Source: an uncultured Chitinophagaceae bacterium (GTDB lineage: Bacteria; Bacteroidota; Bacteroidia; Chitinophagales; Chitinophagaceae). From it: 64,000 nucleotides of DNA. The stretch is from the NCBI GenBank assembly GCA_937873715.1, contig CALMYJ010000008.1, positions 1-64,000 of the forward strand, given 5' to 3'. Positions 1 through 10,048 of the stretch are shown here, one piece after another. Both the position numbers and the translations under genes were made by a program. Below the pieces are notes generated by a model. It did no database searches. It had not been told where the DNA came from and saw only the letters and a program-made list of their open reading frames with translations. The first letter of the stretch is position 1; each line of letters begins with the position of its first letter.

Positions 1-25
1 AGTAAAACCCGGATAAATGAACTAA

Positions 26-101
26 TTGCACGCCGCTCAACTGAATAGAGCATCCAGACCAAAAGTCGGGAAGGTTTCAGGTTTGAATCCTGACGCGGTA
101 G
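26..101 (+). other. Degenerate tRNA-like sequence (possible tRNA pseudogene)
   Basis: A D-arm (GCTC at 35-38 with GAGC at 48-51) and a perfect T-arm (TCAGG, loop TTTGAAT, CCTGA at 77-93) are spaced as in a tRNA. The rest fails. The seven bases after the T-arm (CGCGGTA, 94-100) do not pair properly with bases 26-32, the anticodon stem has a mismatch, and position 33 of the loop would be C rather than T. I read it as a decayed or chimaeric tRNA remnant rather than a working tRNA. Such remnants can mark old integration sites, but no integrase is visible here. Confidence 0.4.
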
Positions 102-131
102 TAAAAACTGAATTAAATATTACCTTTCCGT

Positions 132-923
132 ATGAAAATTATCAGCATTGCTTTTTTCCTCCTGTCTGCCAATTTTATTGGCTATGCACAACTCAATGAT
201 TCACCCTGGAAGCATAAAAAATGCGCCGTAGTGCTTACTTACGATGATGCCATTCCGCAGCAGCTATACCATGCTATACCTGTTTTAGATTCGCTGCAGC
301 TTAAAGCAACGTTTTATTTAACCGCCTTTGCTGTAAAAAACAGGATAAACGACTGGAGACTGGTGGCGGAAAAAGGGCATGAACTGGGTAATCATACTTT
401 ATTTCATCCATGTATTGGTGGTATAGGGAGAGAATGGCTTAACCCGGATTATAATTTGAATGCGTATACAGCCTCCCGTTTGATGGACGAAATAAGAATG
501 ACCAATGTTTTTTTGGAAGCACTGGATGGGAAGACAAAAAGAACATTTGCTTATACCTGTGGTGATACAAAAGTGAAGGACTCTTCTTTTGTTCAACTAT
601 TAAAAAATGATTTCGTTGCAGCAAGGGCTGTTCGCAACCAGTTGGTACATATTGATGAAGCAGACTTATACAATATAGCCTGCTATGTGGTAAATGGGGA
701 AACCGCTGCTCAAATGGAAGAATGGGTAAGGCAGGCGATGGAAAAAAAGGCTTTGCTGGTGATTCTATTTCATGGTGTTGGCGGTGGTAATGGCCTCGAC
801 GTATCCATTTCGGAGCATAGCAAATTCTTGCATTTTCTCAAGAAACGGCAAGATGAAATATGGATAGCTCCTATGATAGATGTGGCAGAGTATATCAATA
901 GCATATTGTATCAAAAAAAATAA
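132..923 (+). CDS. Secreted polysaccharide deacetylase (CE4/NodB-like)
   Basis: This 263-residue protein starts with a hydrophobic signal peptide that ends near YAQ (residue 20). NodB-fold signatures follow: T-Y-D-D at 36-39, where D38/D39 take the place of the usual TFDDG aspartates, and H-T-x-x-H-P at 88-93 for metal binding. A late LFHGVGG segment near residue 213 matches the family's last conserved motif. The family hydrolyses N- or O-acetyl groups from chitin, peptidoglycan or xylan. Its position beside a xylan operon suggests acetylxylan, but it is convergent to that operon and the substrate is an inference. The motif 1 change from F to Y and the lack of a following G are mild deviations. 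The domain assignment is secure; the substrate is not. Confidence 0.8.
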   Translation: MKIISIAFFLLSANFIGYAQLNDSPWKHKKCAVVLTYDDAIPQQLYHAIPVLDSLQLKATFYLTAFAVKNRINDWRLVAEKGHELGNHTLFHPCIGGIGREWLNPDYNLNAYTASRLMDEIRMTNVFLEALDGKTKRTFAYTCGDTKVKDSSFVQLLKNDFVAARAVRNQLVHIDEADLYNIACYVVNGETAAQMEEWVRQAMEKKALLVILFHGVGGGNGLDVSISEHSKFLHFLKKRQDEIWIAPMIDVAEYINSILYQKK

Positions 924-944
924 GCAGCACCTTCCTTTAAAAAA

Positions 945-2495
945 TTACTTCAGCTCCAGCACCACTACGCTGCATGGCGGCAGCACTATTTCCAGCAGGG
1001 TGCCATTTAATTTTGTATTTGTAAAAGCTTTTGGAATTACTGCATTAGGGTTTTCAAAACTGTTATAATCTGTTATTTTACCTGAAGAAAGTATCCTGCC
1101 TGTTACAGTAGCAGCCTTAATTTCATTGAGATCAATTGTTATTGCCTGTTCTTTTTTAGCATCAATATTTGTGAGTGAAATATGGGTTATCCCATTTTTA
1201 TCTCTTGAAGCAGATGCTGATACGGCTTTCATCTTCCTGTCGGCAAGTGTATACTCTTTACTAATTACCGTTAAAGGGATGAGGAGGGCATCCTGGTGAA
1301 CATTATACATTTCCATTACATGGTAAGTGGGGGTAAGCAGCATTTTTTCTTCCTTTGTAAGTATTACAGCTTGCAGCACATTTACAATTTGTGCCAGGTT
1401 GGCCATACGTACCCTGTCGGCATGATTGTTAAAAATATTTAGGGTTAATCCTGCAATCATGGCATCCCTCATCGTGTTTTGCTGAAATAAAAAATTTTTG
1501 TTGGTGCCTGGTTCTGGCTCGTACCAACCGCCCCATTCATCTACTATCAATGCGATTTTCTTTTTAGGATCGTACTTGTCCATCACTTCTTTATTCTTTG
1601 CAATAAATTTATCCATACGCCATGCCTGCTCCATTGTACTAAAGTATTCCTGTTCGGTAAACTGTGTGGCACTGCCTTTGTTAGACCAGTTGATTACCGA
1701 GTAATGATGTATAGATACACCTTCAATCAATTTGGCCGGAATGTTACGCATCAGTGCTTCCGTCCAGCTATAATCTTCGGTACCCGGCCCTACTGCTATG
1801 CGAAAAAGTTTTTCGGTGTTGCTATAGCTGGTAATTGCAGTAGCATATTTTTTGTACTCATTGATATAGTAATCTACTGTCATGTTGCCGCCACAATCCC
1901 ACGATTCGTTACCAATGCCCCAGTACTTTACATGCCAGGGCTTAGTTCTTCCGCTCTGTTCTCTCATATCGGTGAGATAGCTGCTGCCATTGGCATGATT
2001 AACATATTTCACCCAGTCTGATGCTTCCTGCACCGTGCCGCTGCCCATATTAAAAGCAAGGTAGGGGGCAGCGTTAGTCATTTCGCAGAGCTGTAAAAAT
2101 TCGTTGGTGCCAAAGCTGTTGTCTTCCCTTACATTACCCCAGGCGGTGTTTTCGGTATGCCTGCGTTTTTCTTTGGGGCCAATGCCATCCATCCAGTGAT
2201 AGCTGTCGGCAAAGCAACCACCGGGCCAGCGTAATACCGGTATTTTTAATTTTTTTAGTGCATTAACTATATCTAACCTGATGCCATTACTGTTTGGAAT
2301 TGTATTGTTCTTATCTCCTGTGTAGAGGCCGCCATAAATACAATGGCCGAGGTGTTCGGCAAAATGACCGTAAATGTTTTTATTAATGCTGTCTTTAGCA
2401 CCGGCAGCATCTATAAAAATTTTGCTTTGTGCTATAGAATTTACACAGCAGCATATTGTAACTGCTATGGAGCATGTAAGTTTTAGTGTATTCAT
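945..2495 (-). CDS. GH51 alpha-L-arabinofuranosidase
   Basis: This exo-enzyme removes arabinofuranosyl side chains from arabinoxylan or its oligosaccharides. GH51 hallmarks are visible: an IYGHFAEH segment near the mature N-terminus, R-W-P-G-G-C-F, the acid/base glutamate in GIGNES (about residue 197), and the nucleophile glutamate in VDEWGGWY (about residue 319). I chose the ATG at 2495 because it gives a clean signal peptide (MNTLKLTC through NSIAQ); an in-frame ATG at 2525 would add ten polar residues. The length of 516 aa is normal for the family. It is the last gene of the xylan operon, 121 bp after the esterase gene, and its 3' end faces the deacetylase gene. Periplasmic location is likely. 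Confidence 0.93.
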   Translation of the reverse strand: MNTLKLTCSIAVTICCCVNSIAQSKIFIDAAGAKDSINKNIYGHFAEHLGHCIYGGLYTGDKNNTIPNSNGIRLDIVNALKKLKIPVLRWPGGCFADSYHWMDGIGPKEKRRHTENTAWGNVREDNSFGTNEFLQLCEMTNAAPYLAFNMGSGTVQEASDWVKYVNHANGSSYLTDMREQSGRTKPWHVKYWGIGNESWDCGGNMTVDYYINEYKKYATAITSYSNTEKLFRIAVGPGTEDYSWTEALMRNIPAKLIEGVSIHHYSVINWSNKGSATQFTEQEYFSTMEQAWRMDKFIAKNKEVMDKYDPKKKIALIVDEWGGWYEPEPGTNKNFLFQQNTMRDAMIAGLTLNIFNNHADRVRMANLAQIVNVLQAVILTKEEKMLLTPTYHVMEMYNVHQDALLIPLTVISKEYTLADRKMKAVSASASRDKNGITHISLTNIDAKKEQAITIDLNEIKAATVTGRILSSGKITDYNSFENPNAVIPKAFTNTKLNGTLLEIVLPPCSVVVLELK

Positions 2496-2616
2496 AATTT
2501 TAGTGTGTAAATATTTATGGTGCATAGAATTTACTGTAAACCTTTTTTACTGTTAGTGTCGCTTTTGCCAGGCCAGTACATTTGTCTTTTTATAAATAAA
2601 ATTGCCTTGTTTGTGT

Positions 2617-4563
2617 TTAGTCATCTGTTCTAAATGGCGATGCAGGCAAACCTTCTTTATTGTATACATTCGGATGCACAGGGTTGTCTGCCCAGGCATA
2701 GCGTACATATAATGGTTCAGGAACATTTTCGTTCCAAACAATTATAGTATTGCCATTGATTTTTGCTTTGGCCCATTTGAATTTTTTATCTGCCCCGGCA
2801 ATGGCAAATTCACCTGGGGGCTCGCCATCATTGGTTATTAACCCACTGCCTGTATGGGTAAATGTTATAACTACTTTGTTGCCCTCAATTGCGGATGATT
2901 GATAAAGAGGGCCTGAATGAACAATTGCTTCGTTATACACTATTTTTTTTGCAGCTACTGCTAACCGTAAGCCAATGTCTTTTTTATTATCGGGATGAAT
3001 ATCGTTCCATTCTCCAAGATCAATAGTTACTGCCATAGCGGTGTTGGCCACGCTTAATGTTTTTAACTGCGATTCCCGAAGCCTTGCCCAGTTACTTTCG
3101 GAGGGCAGGTAATTCATATCGCCATAGTTGGGTAGCTGTACATAAAGAAAAGGAGCGTTTGGCTGTTTCCATTTATTTCTCCAGTCGGCAATGAGGGCAG
3201 GCAACAGTTTTTCATATTCTGCGGGCCGGGCAATATTCCCCTCACCCTGGTACCAAAGCATACCCTTTATCCTGTAATGTATCAAAGGTGCAATCATGGC
3301 ATTGTATAAAGAAGTAGGCTCATCCTGCGCTGCAATCCCTTTTTGTATTGGCCCCTGCTTTGGAATAAATACTGCTCCTACTTTATATTGCCAGGTGCCT
3401 TTAAGATCGAGGGTGTCTGTACCAGCTACCAGGTAATAAGGCTTATCCGGTACAAAGCCACCTTTTCCGGAATAGTTGGTTACTTTAATTATAACAATAT
3501 TTTTACCCGGTTTTAATATCCCTCGTGGAACAGCATACCTTCTTTGCGGATACTGATAGCTGGTAGTAGCTACTTTTATACCATTGATGTACAGCATATC
3601 GGCATCTACAATCCGTCCCAAAAAAACTGTAGCGGCTGTACCCGTCATCGATGCCGGAATGCTCACTTCTTTTCGGTACCAAACAATACCATCCAGGTTT
3701 TTTATCCCCTGGTCTTCCCAGTAGCCCGGTATATTTATATTGCGCCATCCTTTAGGAATATAGCTTGTATCATACCAGTGCACCGCTTCTTTCACCGCTT
3801 TATCATCCGGCTCGGGCATGCTGTTGGCTGCTATTGCTTTTCTGTTGGTACTGTTTACATAGGCGGTATCTTTATTTTTTTGAAGGGTACTGGTTAGTCC
3901 ATCAAAATCTTTAAGCCCTTCTTCACTTATCCATGCTTCTATAGGAGGGCCACCCACGCTTGAGTTTATGATACCTATGGGGATATGGTATTGTTCGTAC
4001 AGCGACCGGGCAAAAAAATATGCCGCTACCGAAAACTGTTTTACATCCTGGGGATTGGCCCATTTCCAAAACCCGGTTGGCAGGTCATCCTTTGGCCCGG
4101 TCAAGTCGGTTATGGTAGGTATCCAAAATTGTCTTATCTCCGGGTAATTAGCCTGCTCAATATCCTGCGCATAGGAAATGCTATGCAAGGCCATTTGGTG
4201 CACCATATTCGACTGGCCTGAGCAAAGCCACACATCACCTGTGAGAATATTGTTTATGGTAATACTGTTGCTGGCAACAATTTTCATGGTATGCGGTCCA
4301 CCGGCTTTCGTGGGAGGCAGTTTAATCTGCCATTTTCCATCAGCACCTGTAACCGCAGTATATTTTTTTTGCTGAAACCAAAGCTTTACTTTTTCTTTTG
4401 GCCTTGCCCAACCCCATATTTGCAGTTCGGTATCACGTTGCAGAATCATACTATCCCGTATAAGGCGGGGCAGCCTTACCTGGCTGCAGGCTTGTTGCAT
4501 GTACAGGCTTGCAAAAGCAATGATGGCGCAAAGTTTCAGGTATGTCGTCATTACCTTAATCAT
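2617..4563 (-). CDS. Sialate O-acetylesterase-like esterase (SASA domain, CE20-like xylan acetylesterase)
   Basis: The 648-residue protein has an N-terminal signal ending around QQACS and the SGNH-type block GQSNM with the nucleophile serine near residue 118. A D-x-H pair in the DIHPDNKK segment lies near residue 522, where this fold places its catalytic Asp/His. A beta-sandwich-like insertion (about 290-400) separates the two halves, as in CE20 xylan acetylesterases and sialate O-acetylesterases. In this operon the plausible substrate is O-acetylated xylose on glucuronoxylan oligosaccharides; sialate is unlikely because no sialic acid genes are nearby. Starts at 4563 or 4551 are both possible. 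The cysteine of QQACS might be lipidated, but the lipobox is poor. Confidence 0.85.
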   Translation of the reverse strand: MIKVMTTYLKLCAIIAFASLYMQQACSQVRLPRLIRDSMILQRDTELQIWGWARPKEKVKLWFQQKKYTAVTGADGKWQIKLPPTKAGGPHTMKIVASNSITINNILTGDVWLCSGQSNMVHQMALHSISYAQDIEQANYPEIRQFWIPTITDLTGPKDDLPTGFWKWANPQDVKQFSVAAYFFARSLYEQYHIPIGIINSSVGGPPIEAWISEEGLKDFDGLTSTLQKNKDTAYVNSTNRKAIAANSMPEPDDKAVKEAVHWYDTSYIPKGWRNINIPGYWEDQGIKNLDGIVWYRKEVSIPASMTGTAATVFLGRIVDADMLYINGIKVATTSYQYPQRRYAVPRGILKPGKNIVIIKVTNYSGKGGFVPDKPYYLVAGTDTLDLKGTWQYKVGAVFIPKQGPIQKGIAAQDEPTSLYNAMIAPLIHYRIKGMLWYQGEGNIARPAEYEKLLPALIADWRNKWKQPNAPFLYVQLPNYGDMNYLPSESNWARLRESQLKTLSVANTAMAVTIDLGEWNDIHPDNKKDIGLRLAVAAKKIVYNEAIVHSGPLYQSSAIEGNKVVITFTHTGSGLITNDGEPPGEFAIAGADKKFKWAKAKINGNTIIVWNENVPEPLYVRYAWADNPVHPNVYNKEGLPASPFRTDD

Positions 4564-4631
4564 TTTTTATAATACTGCTGATTGATTTATGTAAGCTTTA
4601 GCCAGCCTTTGTTAGAAGGGCTTAGCAGTTG

Positions 4632-7250
4632 TTATTGTATCTTAATTCTTTTACTCAATACGTTGCTGGTTGTTTTATTTTTTACACCCGGTTGTCCGCC
4701 ACCGATACTGATGGTAATATTATCTTTTGGCTGGTACAGTTTTCCGGTTGTTTCATTTGTAAGGGATAATGCTGCTGTACTAATATTAAAAGAAACTAAT
4801 TTGCTTTGCCCGGCTTTTAAAGCTATACGTTTAAAACCCTTTAAAGCCCTAATTGGCTTTTTTGCTTTTGCATGGTGATGGGCAATATACAACTGTACTA
4901 CTTCTTCACCGTCAATACTGCTGTTGTTAGTAACGGTTACGCTTACTTTAACCGTATTGCCTGCTGCAATTGCTTTTGGGAGTTGCATATTGCTGTAGGT
5001 AAACTTGCTGTAGCTTAGTCCATAACCAAATGGGTATAATGCTTCGCCTTCAAAATAGCGATAGGTTCTTCCTTTCATGCTGTAATCCAAAAATTCAGGG
5101 AGATCGTTATCGCTTTTATAGAATGTAACCGGTAAACGCCCTGCCGGGTTATAATCGCCAAACAATACATCGGCAATTGCAGTACCTGCGCTTTGTCCGC
5201 CATACCATGCATTCACAATAGCCGGAATGTTTTCACTTTCCCAGGGCGTGGCAATGGCACTGCCCGTCATCATTATAAATACAACCGGCTTACCGGTGCT
5301 GTGTAATTTTTTCATTAGTTCTGTTTGCACAGTTGGTAAAAGAATGGTAGTTCTGTCGCCACCATTAAAGCCTATTGCATTAACCGGCATTTCTTCGCCC
5401 TCTAATTGCGGTGAAATACCTCCAGTGAATATAAAAGCATCCACATCGCTGTATTGTTGAACTAATGCATCAAAGTTGGTACGAACAAAGTTTCCGGTAC
5501 GTAAAGCCACGCTGGCATCATCATCACCCTGCCAGTATTCCAATACAATTTTATAGCTTGAATCCTTCTGGGTGTGTAATGTATACGTTTTAACACCCCA
5601 ACGGTTTTTTGTCCAGGCATTAAGCACTTCCGTGTCGTTTATAAACAGCCGGTAGCCATCATTGGCATCCGCTTCAAAAGTAGTGGTACCTGTTTGGTTT
5701 GCTTTGTACCAGGTAGTGTAGCGGGCTGAAAAGTTTGTAGCAGTTAAATTATTACCAAGTATATCGCCCCGCTGCCAGTTATGCTCTACCTTATTTTCCA
5801 ATTTTGTAATTACAGCACTACCTTTTAAATCCCGGTTGTTGAAGTATTCTGCTTTAAATCCCTGTTGACCTTCCCAACTGTAATGGCTGCTGATATCGGT
5901 GTAGGCAAGTACTGTATCATTGGTAAAATTTACTGCTTTTTCATACAGCACTTCTGCAGTATTACCCAGTTTTGCTTTGATGCCGTCCAGTACCGTTACA
6001 ATTTGCGAAGGGATGCCATTGTAATTGCCTAATACCGAAATGGTATTGGCTGCATTGGGCCCAAGTACAACAATTTTTTTAATTTTTTTACTTAAGGGTA
6101 ATGTGTTGTGCTCATTACGCAGCAGCACAATTGATTGTTGCGCCATCTTCAGGGCATGTGCTTTGTGCGGCGCACTTTCCAAAACAGATGAAGGTGTTTG
6201 TGCATACTTCACCATCGATACGGGATCGAACATGCCCAAGCGGTAACGAATGGTAAACAAACGTTTTAATGAAATATCGAGTTGAGCTTCTGTAATCAAT
6301 CCATTCTTAACTGCATCAACTAATGTTTTATAAACGGTTTGACCACATTCGATATCTGTACCATGCATTACTGCATCAATAGCTGATTCGGTGGCATCTT
6401 TATGTGTTTTGTGGTATTTAAAAAAGTCGTCAATGGCCCAGCAGTCACTCGTTACATAACCGGTAAATTTCCATTGTTTGCGCAGAATATCATTCATCAA
6501 TTGATCGTTACCGCAGCAAGGTTGTTTATCCACTGCATTGTAAGCACACATTACACCCGCCACATTTGCATCCACAATCAGTTCTTTAAATGCAGGCAAA
6601 TAGGTATCCCACAGATCATATACTGCAGGATTAAAATTATCGGAGTGACGGCTTGGTTCAGGACCACTATGTACTGCAAAATGTTTGGCACAGGCTGCTG
6701 CTTTTAAATACCTGGAATCTTCACCTTGTAAGCCACGCACAAAAGCACGGGCAAGCATGGCTGTTAGAAATGGATCTTCGCCGTATGTTTCCTGTCCACG
6801 ACCCCAGCGTGGATCACGGAAGATATTGATATTGGGAGTCCAGTATGTAAGTCCGAGATAACGTTCTGCAGTTCGTCCCTGCTCAATGGCCTTGTTGAAA
6901 ATGGCTCTGCCTTCGAGTGCAGAATAATCGGCCATGCGATAGAGTGAAGTGGTATCCCAGGTTGCTGCCATACCAATGGCTTGTGGAAATACTGTTGTTT
7001 TAAACGGCGTTCTTGCAACACCATGCAATACTTCGTTCCACCAATCATAAGCCGGAATGCCTAAACGTGGAATAGCAGGCGTTGCATTCAACATCTGTGC
7101 TACTTTTTCTTCCAGCGTTAAACGGCTCACCACGTCATTCACCCGTTGTTCAATCGGTAACTTCGGGTTCCACATGGGAAACGATTTGTAATCCTGTGCT
7201 GATGCTGTAACAGCAAGCACTGTACTGAGGATGGCAAGAACGATTTTCAT
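4632..7250 (-). CDS. GH3 beta-xylosidase with inserted PA14 domain
   Basis: This enzyme trims non-reducing xylose (or related residues) from xylo-oligosaccharides. A signal peptide (MKIVLAIL through ASAQ) is followed by the GH3 (alpha/beta)8 domain with KHFAVHSGPE and the nucleophile aspartate in VTSDCW (about residue 269). An alpha/beta-sandwich domain starts with IVLLRNE and carries an inserted PA14 module at about 465-600 (GFKAEYFNN to ADANDGYRLF). A C-terminal fibronectin-III-like domain ends the protein. At 872 aa, the length fits PA14-type GH3 enzymes from Bacteroidota xylan loci. PA14 modules often shape the active-site pocket. The gene is 42 bp downstream of the secreted GH43 gene in the same operon. 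Beta-xylosidase is favoured by context; beta-glucosidase cannot be excluded. Confidence 0.9.
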   Translation of the reverse strand: MKIVLAILSTVLAVTASAQDYKSFPMWNPKLPIEQRVNDVVSRLTLEEKVAQMLNATPAIPRLGIPAYDWWNEVLHGVARTPFKTTVFPQAIGMAATWDTTSLYRMADYSALEGRAIFNKAIEQGRTAERYLGLTYWTPNINIFRDPRWGRGQETYGEDPFLTAMLARAFVRGLQGEDSRYLKAAACAKHFAVHSGPEPSRHSDNFNPAVYDLWDTYLPAFKELIVDANVAGVMCAYNAVDKQPCCGNDQLMNDILRKQWKFTGYVTSDCWAIDDFFKYHKTHKDATESAIDAVMHGTDIECGQTVYKTLVDAVKNGLITEAQLDISLKRLFTIRYRLGMFDPVSMVKYAQTPSSVLESAPHKAHALKMAQQSIVLLRNEHNTLPLSKKIKKIVVLGPNAANTISVLGNYNGIPSQIVTVLDGIKAKLGNTAEVLYEKAVNFTNDTVLAYTDISSHYSWEGQQGFKAEYFNNRDLKGSAVITKLENKVEHNWQRGDILGNNLTATNFSARYTTWYKANQTGTTTFEADANDGYRLFINDTEVLNAWTKNRWGVKTYTLHTQKDSSYKIVLEYWQGDDDASVALRTGNFVRTNFDALVQQYSDVDAFIFTGGISPQLEGEEMPVNAIGFNGGDRTTILLPTVQTELMKKLHSTGKPVVFIMMTGSAIATPWESENIPAIVNAWYGGQSAGTAIADVLFGDYNPAGRLPVTFYKSDNDLPEFLDYSMKGRTYRYFEGEALYPFGYGLSYSKFTYSNMQLPKAIAAGNTVKVSVTVTNNSSIDGEEVVQLYIAHHHAKAKKPIRALKGFKRIALKAGQSKLVSFNISTAALSLTNETTGKLYQPKDNITISIGGGQPGVKNKTTSNVLSKRIKIQ

Positions 7251-7292
7251 TGTTGATTGTTTTGATCCTGGTTGAAAAGCTTAGTTATCTGT

Positions 7293-8960
7293 TTATTTTT
7301 TAAACGCATCATCATTTCCTTTATACTCAAACCAATCGTACAGAGCAACAGATGATGTTGGTGCTCCATTGGATGTACCGTATAAGGCAAACAGGCTTCC
7401 CACAAATCCACCTGCAACTTTTGTGGTAAGAAACGAACCGTCAACGCCTTCTTTCAACAGCTTCCAGTCATTCTTTTTCTCTGCATAAAAGAAAGCATAA
7501 GTATCAGCTCTTGCTTCAATTTTCAAAAACAGTTCCTTCGAAGAATTTAATTTTTGCGATGCCAGTACTTCCATGTCTGTTTTTCCTCTTGCCGGCGATT
7601 TAATCAACTGCACAACAGGAGAACCATTTTCAACTGACTTACACAAGAAATAATAAAAGTTTTCGCTCTGGAAAATGAGCATGCCTGCTTTCTCTTTTTC
7701 GGATGCAGGAGTAAAATTCATACAGGTTGCTGCATATCCTTTCAGGTTGTTCTGACGGTAACCAAGAAAAGAAGGACTTTTCCGTTCTGTTGCCGTTTGC
7801 GGACGTAATGCCAATTGCAGAAATCCTTTTTTGGCGGTTAAGCTGTACACATCTTTTTCAGGATTACGTAGGAAGAGATAACGGAAATCAAATTTATCGG
7901 TCTTGAAATCATCTCTGAATGTTACGTTACCACCAAATGGATTGTTTACCTTTTTGGTAAGGGCGGGTAACGGAACAGGTAACGTGTAAGGTACTGTTGC
8001 ATCGCCTTCGAGTATATGCGGCCAGCCGTCCTTCCATTCAACAGGTAATAAAAATGTTTCACGACCAGTTGTATAAAAATCATCATCGTATGGGCGACAG
8101 GCAAGAAACACAGCCCACCATTTCCCATCCGGTGTTTCTACAAAATCTGCATGGCCGGTTGTAGTAATCGGGTTAGGTCGTTTTTTATCCAAATGTTTTT
8201 GTGTGAGGATCGGGTTTTTCTCATATGAAACATAAGGACCTTTCACCGATTTACTACGGAATACAACTTCAGTATGATTGTATCCGGTACCACCTTCAGC
8301 ACAAATCAAATAATACCAATCATCTTTTTTGAAGATATGCGGCGCTTCAATCCAGATCGGTTTCTTGGAAAGATCCGTTCCGCCATTCACCAGTAAAATT
8401 TCTTCGCCAACCACTTTCATCGCATCAATATCAAACTCGTACATGCGAATTGTTCGGTGACCATTATACAACGGTTTATTATCAGGTGCATCGTTGTTGT
8501 AAACAACATAGGCTTTGTCATCTACAAAATCAATGGATGGATCAATACCACGTACTTCCGGTAACCAGATCGGATTGCTCCAGGGACCTTTCGGATCTTT
8601 AGCCGTGATGATGAAGTTTCCTTTTTTATCAATGAGTGTACAAAGAATATAAAATGTTCCTTTATGATAACGGATAGTCGGTGCAAACAAACCTCTTGAT
8701 ACACCTGCATTGGTTTGATCTAATTGCTCTTCACGATCCATGGCGTTGCCGATCTGTTTCCAGTTCACCAAATCAGTACTGTGAAAGATTGGAAGACCGG
8801 GAAAGTAGGCAAACGTTGAAGTTGTCACATAATAATCGTTTCCTACTCTGCAAATGCTGGGATCGGGATAGAAGCCTGCCAATATCGGATTGTTGAATGT
8901 TTGTGCATTTGCAAAAAACATTGCCATTGCCAAAGAAGCCACTACAAAAAATTTCTTCAT
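7293..8960 (-). CDS. Secreted GH43 beta-xylosidase / arabinofuranosidase with C-terminal beta-sandwich
   Basis: The 555-residue protein has a signal peptide ending FANAQ and opens its catalytic domain with NPILAGFYPDPS, where D33 is the expected general base. The pKa-modulating aspartate is in GIDPSID (about 139) and the acid glutamate in WIEAPHIF (about 204). Residues about 340-550 form the beta-sandwich typical of GH43 subfamilies 10-12 (FRDDFKTD start), which can supply part of the active site. Family activity is beta-1,4-xylosidase and/or alpha-L-arabinofuranosidase. It is separated by only 13 bp from the preceding cytoplasmic GH43 gene. Subfamily placement is my estimate. Confidence 0.92.
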   Translation of the reverse strand: MKKFFVVASLAMAMFFANAQTFNNPILAGFYPDPSICRVGNDYYVTTSTFAYFPGLPIFHSTDLVNWKQIGNAMDREEQLDQTNAGVSRGLFAPTIRYHKGTFYILCTLIDKKGNFIITAKDPKGPWSNPIWLPEVRGIDPSIDFVDDKAYVVYNNDAPDNKPLYNGHRTIRMYEFDIDAMKVVGEEILLVNGGTDLSKKPIWIEAPHIFKKDDWYYLICAEGGTGYNHTEVVFRSKSVKGPYVSYEKNPILTQKHLDKKRPNPITTTGHADFVETPDGKWWAVFLACRPYDDDFYTTGRETFLLPVEWKDGWPHILEGDATVPYTLPVPLPALTKKVNNPFGGNVTFRDDFKTDKFDFRYLFLRNPEKDVYSLTAKKGFLQLALRPQTATERKSPSFLGYRQNNLKGYAATCMNFTPASEKEKAGMLIFQSENFYYFLCKSVENGSPVVQLIKSPARGKTDMEVLASQKLNSSKELFLKIEARADTYAFFYAEKKNDWKLLKEGVDGSFLTTKVAGGFVGSLFALYGTSNGAPTSSVALYDWFEYKGNDDAFKK

Positions 8961-8973
8961 CTGATTGTATGAT

Positions 8974-10011
8974 TTAATCGTTGTAAGGTTTTATTGTTTG
9001 AATGAAACCATTTTCATCGTGTACCAGCTCAGTTACTTTCACGCTGCGTAAATGTGTTACACCTTTGCTTAAACTGCTGTCGTGATAAAATAAGTACCAC
9101 TTATCACCGAATGCACAGATGGAGTGGTGAGATGTCCAGCCAACAACAGGTTCTAAAATTTTGCCTGCATATTTGAACGGACCGTAAGGATTATCACCGA
9201 TAGCATAACACAAGTAATGTGTATCGCCTGTTGAATAAGAGAAGTAGTATTTGCCATTGTATTTATGCACCCAGCTTGCTTCAAAAAAACGCCGGTCGTT
9301 ATCGCCTTGTAAAAGTGGTTCACCATTTTCATCAGTGATCACAACATCTTTTGGTGCTTCTGCAAATTCCAACAGATCATCTGTGAGCTTTGCAATTTTG
9401 GGGCACAATGCCGGTTCATTTTCTCCCGGTAAAAATGCATAAGGGTTTTCCGGTTCTGCTGCATTAAATGTTCCGTGGCGCCAGCGTTGTAATTGTCCGC
9501 CCCAGATACCACCGAAGTACATGTAATAAGTTCCATCTTCATCTTTATACACAGCAGGATCAATGGAGAAACTGTTTTTGATCGCTTGAGGTTGTGGCGT
9601 AAATGAACCAACAGGCGAATCACTTACCGCCACACCAATTCTGAAAATACCTTCGTGATCTTTGGCAGGGAAGAACAAATAATACTTACCATCTTTTTCT
9701 GCTGCATCAGGTGCCCACATTTGTTTGGCTGCCCAGGGAACATCGTTTACATGCAGGGCCAATCCATTGTCAACGGCTTCACTTGTTGGTGAATCCATGG
9801 AAAGCACATGATAATCTTCCATCGCAAAATGACTGCCGAGATCATCAAACGCATCACCGGCATCCACATCATGCGAAGGATAGATATAAATTTTTCCATT
9901 GAACACATGTGCCGACGGATCGGCGGTGTAAATATGTTTCACCAATGGTTGTGAAATAGCTTTTCTTTTTAATTCATCAAAGTTGATATGTGTAATACTA
10001 TCTACAGGCAT
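8974..10011 (-). CDS. Cytoplasmic GH43 (subfamily 1-like) xylosidase/arabinofuranosidase
   Basis: The protein (345 aa) lacks any hydrophobic N-terminal segment and so should act in the cytoplasm, unlike nearly all its neighbours. The GH43 triad is visible: D31 in YTADPS, the aspartate in SIDPAVY (about 150), and the glutamate in FFEASWVH (about 243). It is a single five-bladed propeller without accessory domain, the architecture of GH43 subfamily 1. It lies 37 bp after the sugar symporter gene, which suggests the pair imports and then splits short xylo- or arabinoxylo-oligosaccharides inside the cell. The product could serve to generate the inducer for the LacI regulators. The activity assignment is from family and context. 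Confidence 0.9.
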   Translation of the reverse strand: MPVDSITHINFDELKRKAISQPLVKHIYTADPSAHVFNGKIYIYPSHDVDAGDAFDDLGSHFAMEDYHVLSMDSPTSEAVDNGLALHVNDVPWAAKQMWAPDAAEKDGKYYLFFPAKDHEGIFRIGVAVSDSPVGSFTPQPQAIKNSFSIDPAVYKDEDGTYYMYFGGIWGGQLQRWRHGTFNAAEPENPYAFLPGENEPALCPKIAKLTDDLLEFAEAPKDVVITDENGEPLLQGDNDRRFFEASWVHKYNGKYYFSYSTGDTHYLCYAIGDNPYGPFKYAGKILEPVVGWTSHHSICAFGDKWYLFYHDSSLSKGVTHLRSVKVTELVHDENGFIQTIKPYND

Positions 10012-10048
10012 AAGTTATGTTTTGTTCCGTTAGCCGGATGTTCAGGTT

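Noticed and set aside
71..101. Functional tRNA gene
   Set aside because: Acceptor stem does not pair and position 33 of the anticodon loop is C, so a working tRNA is unlikely.
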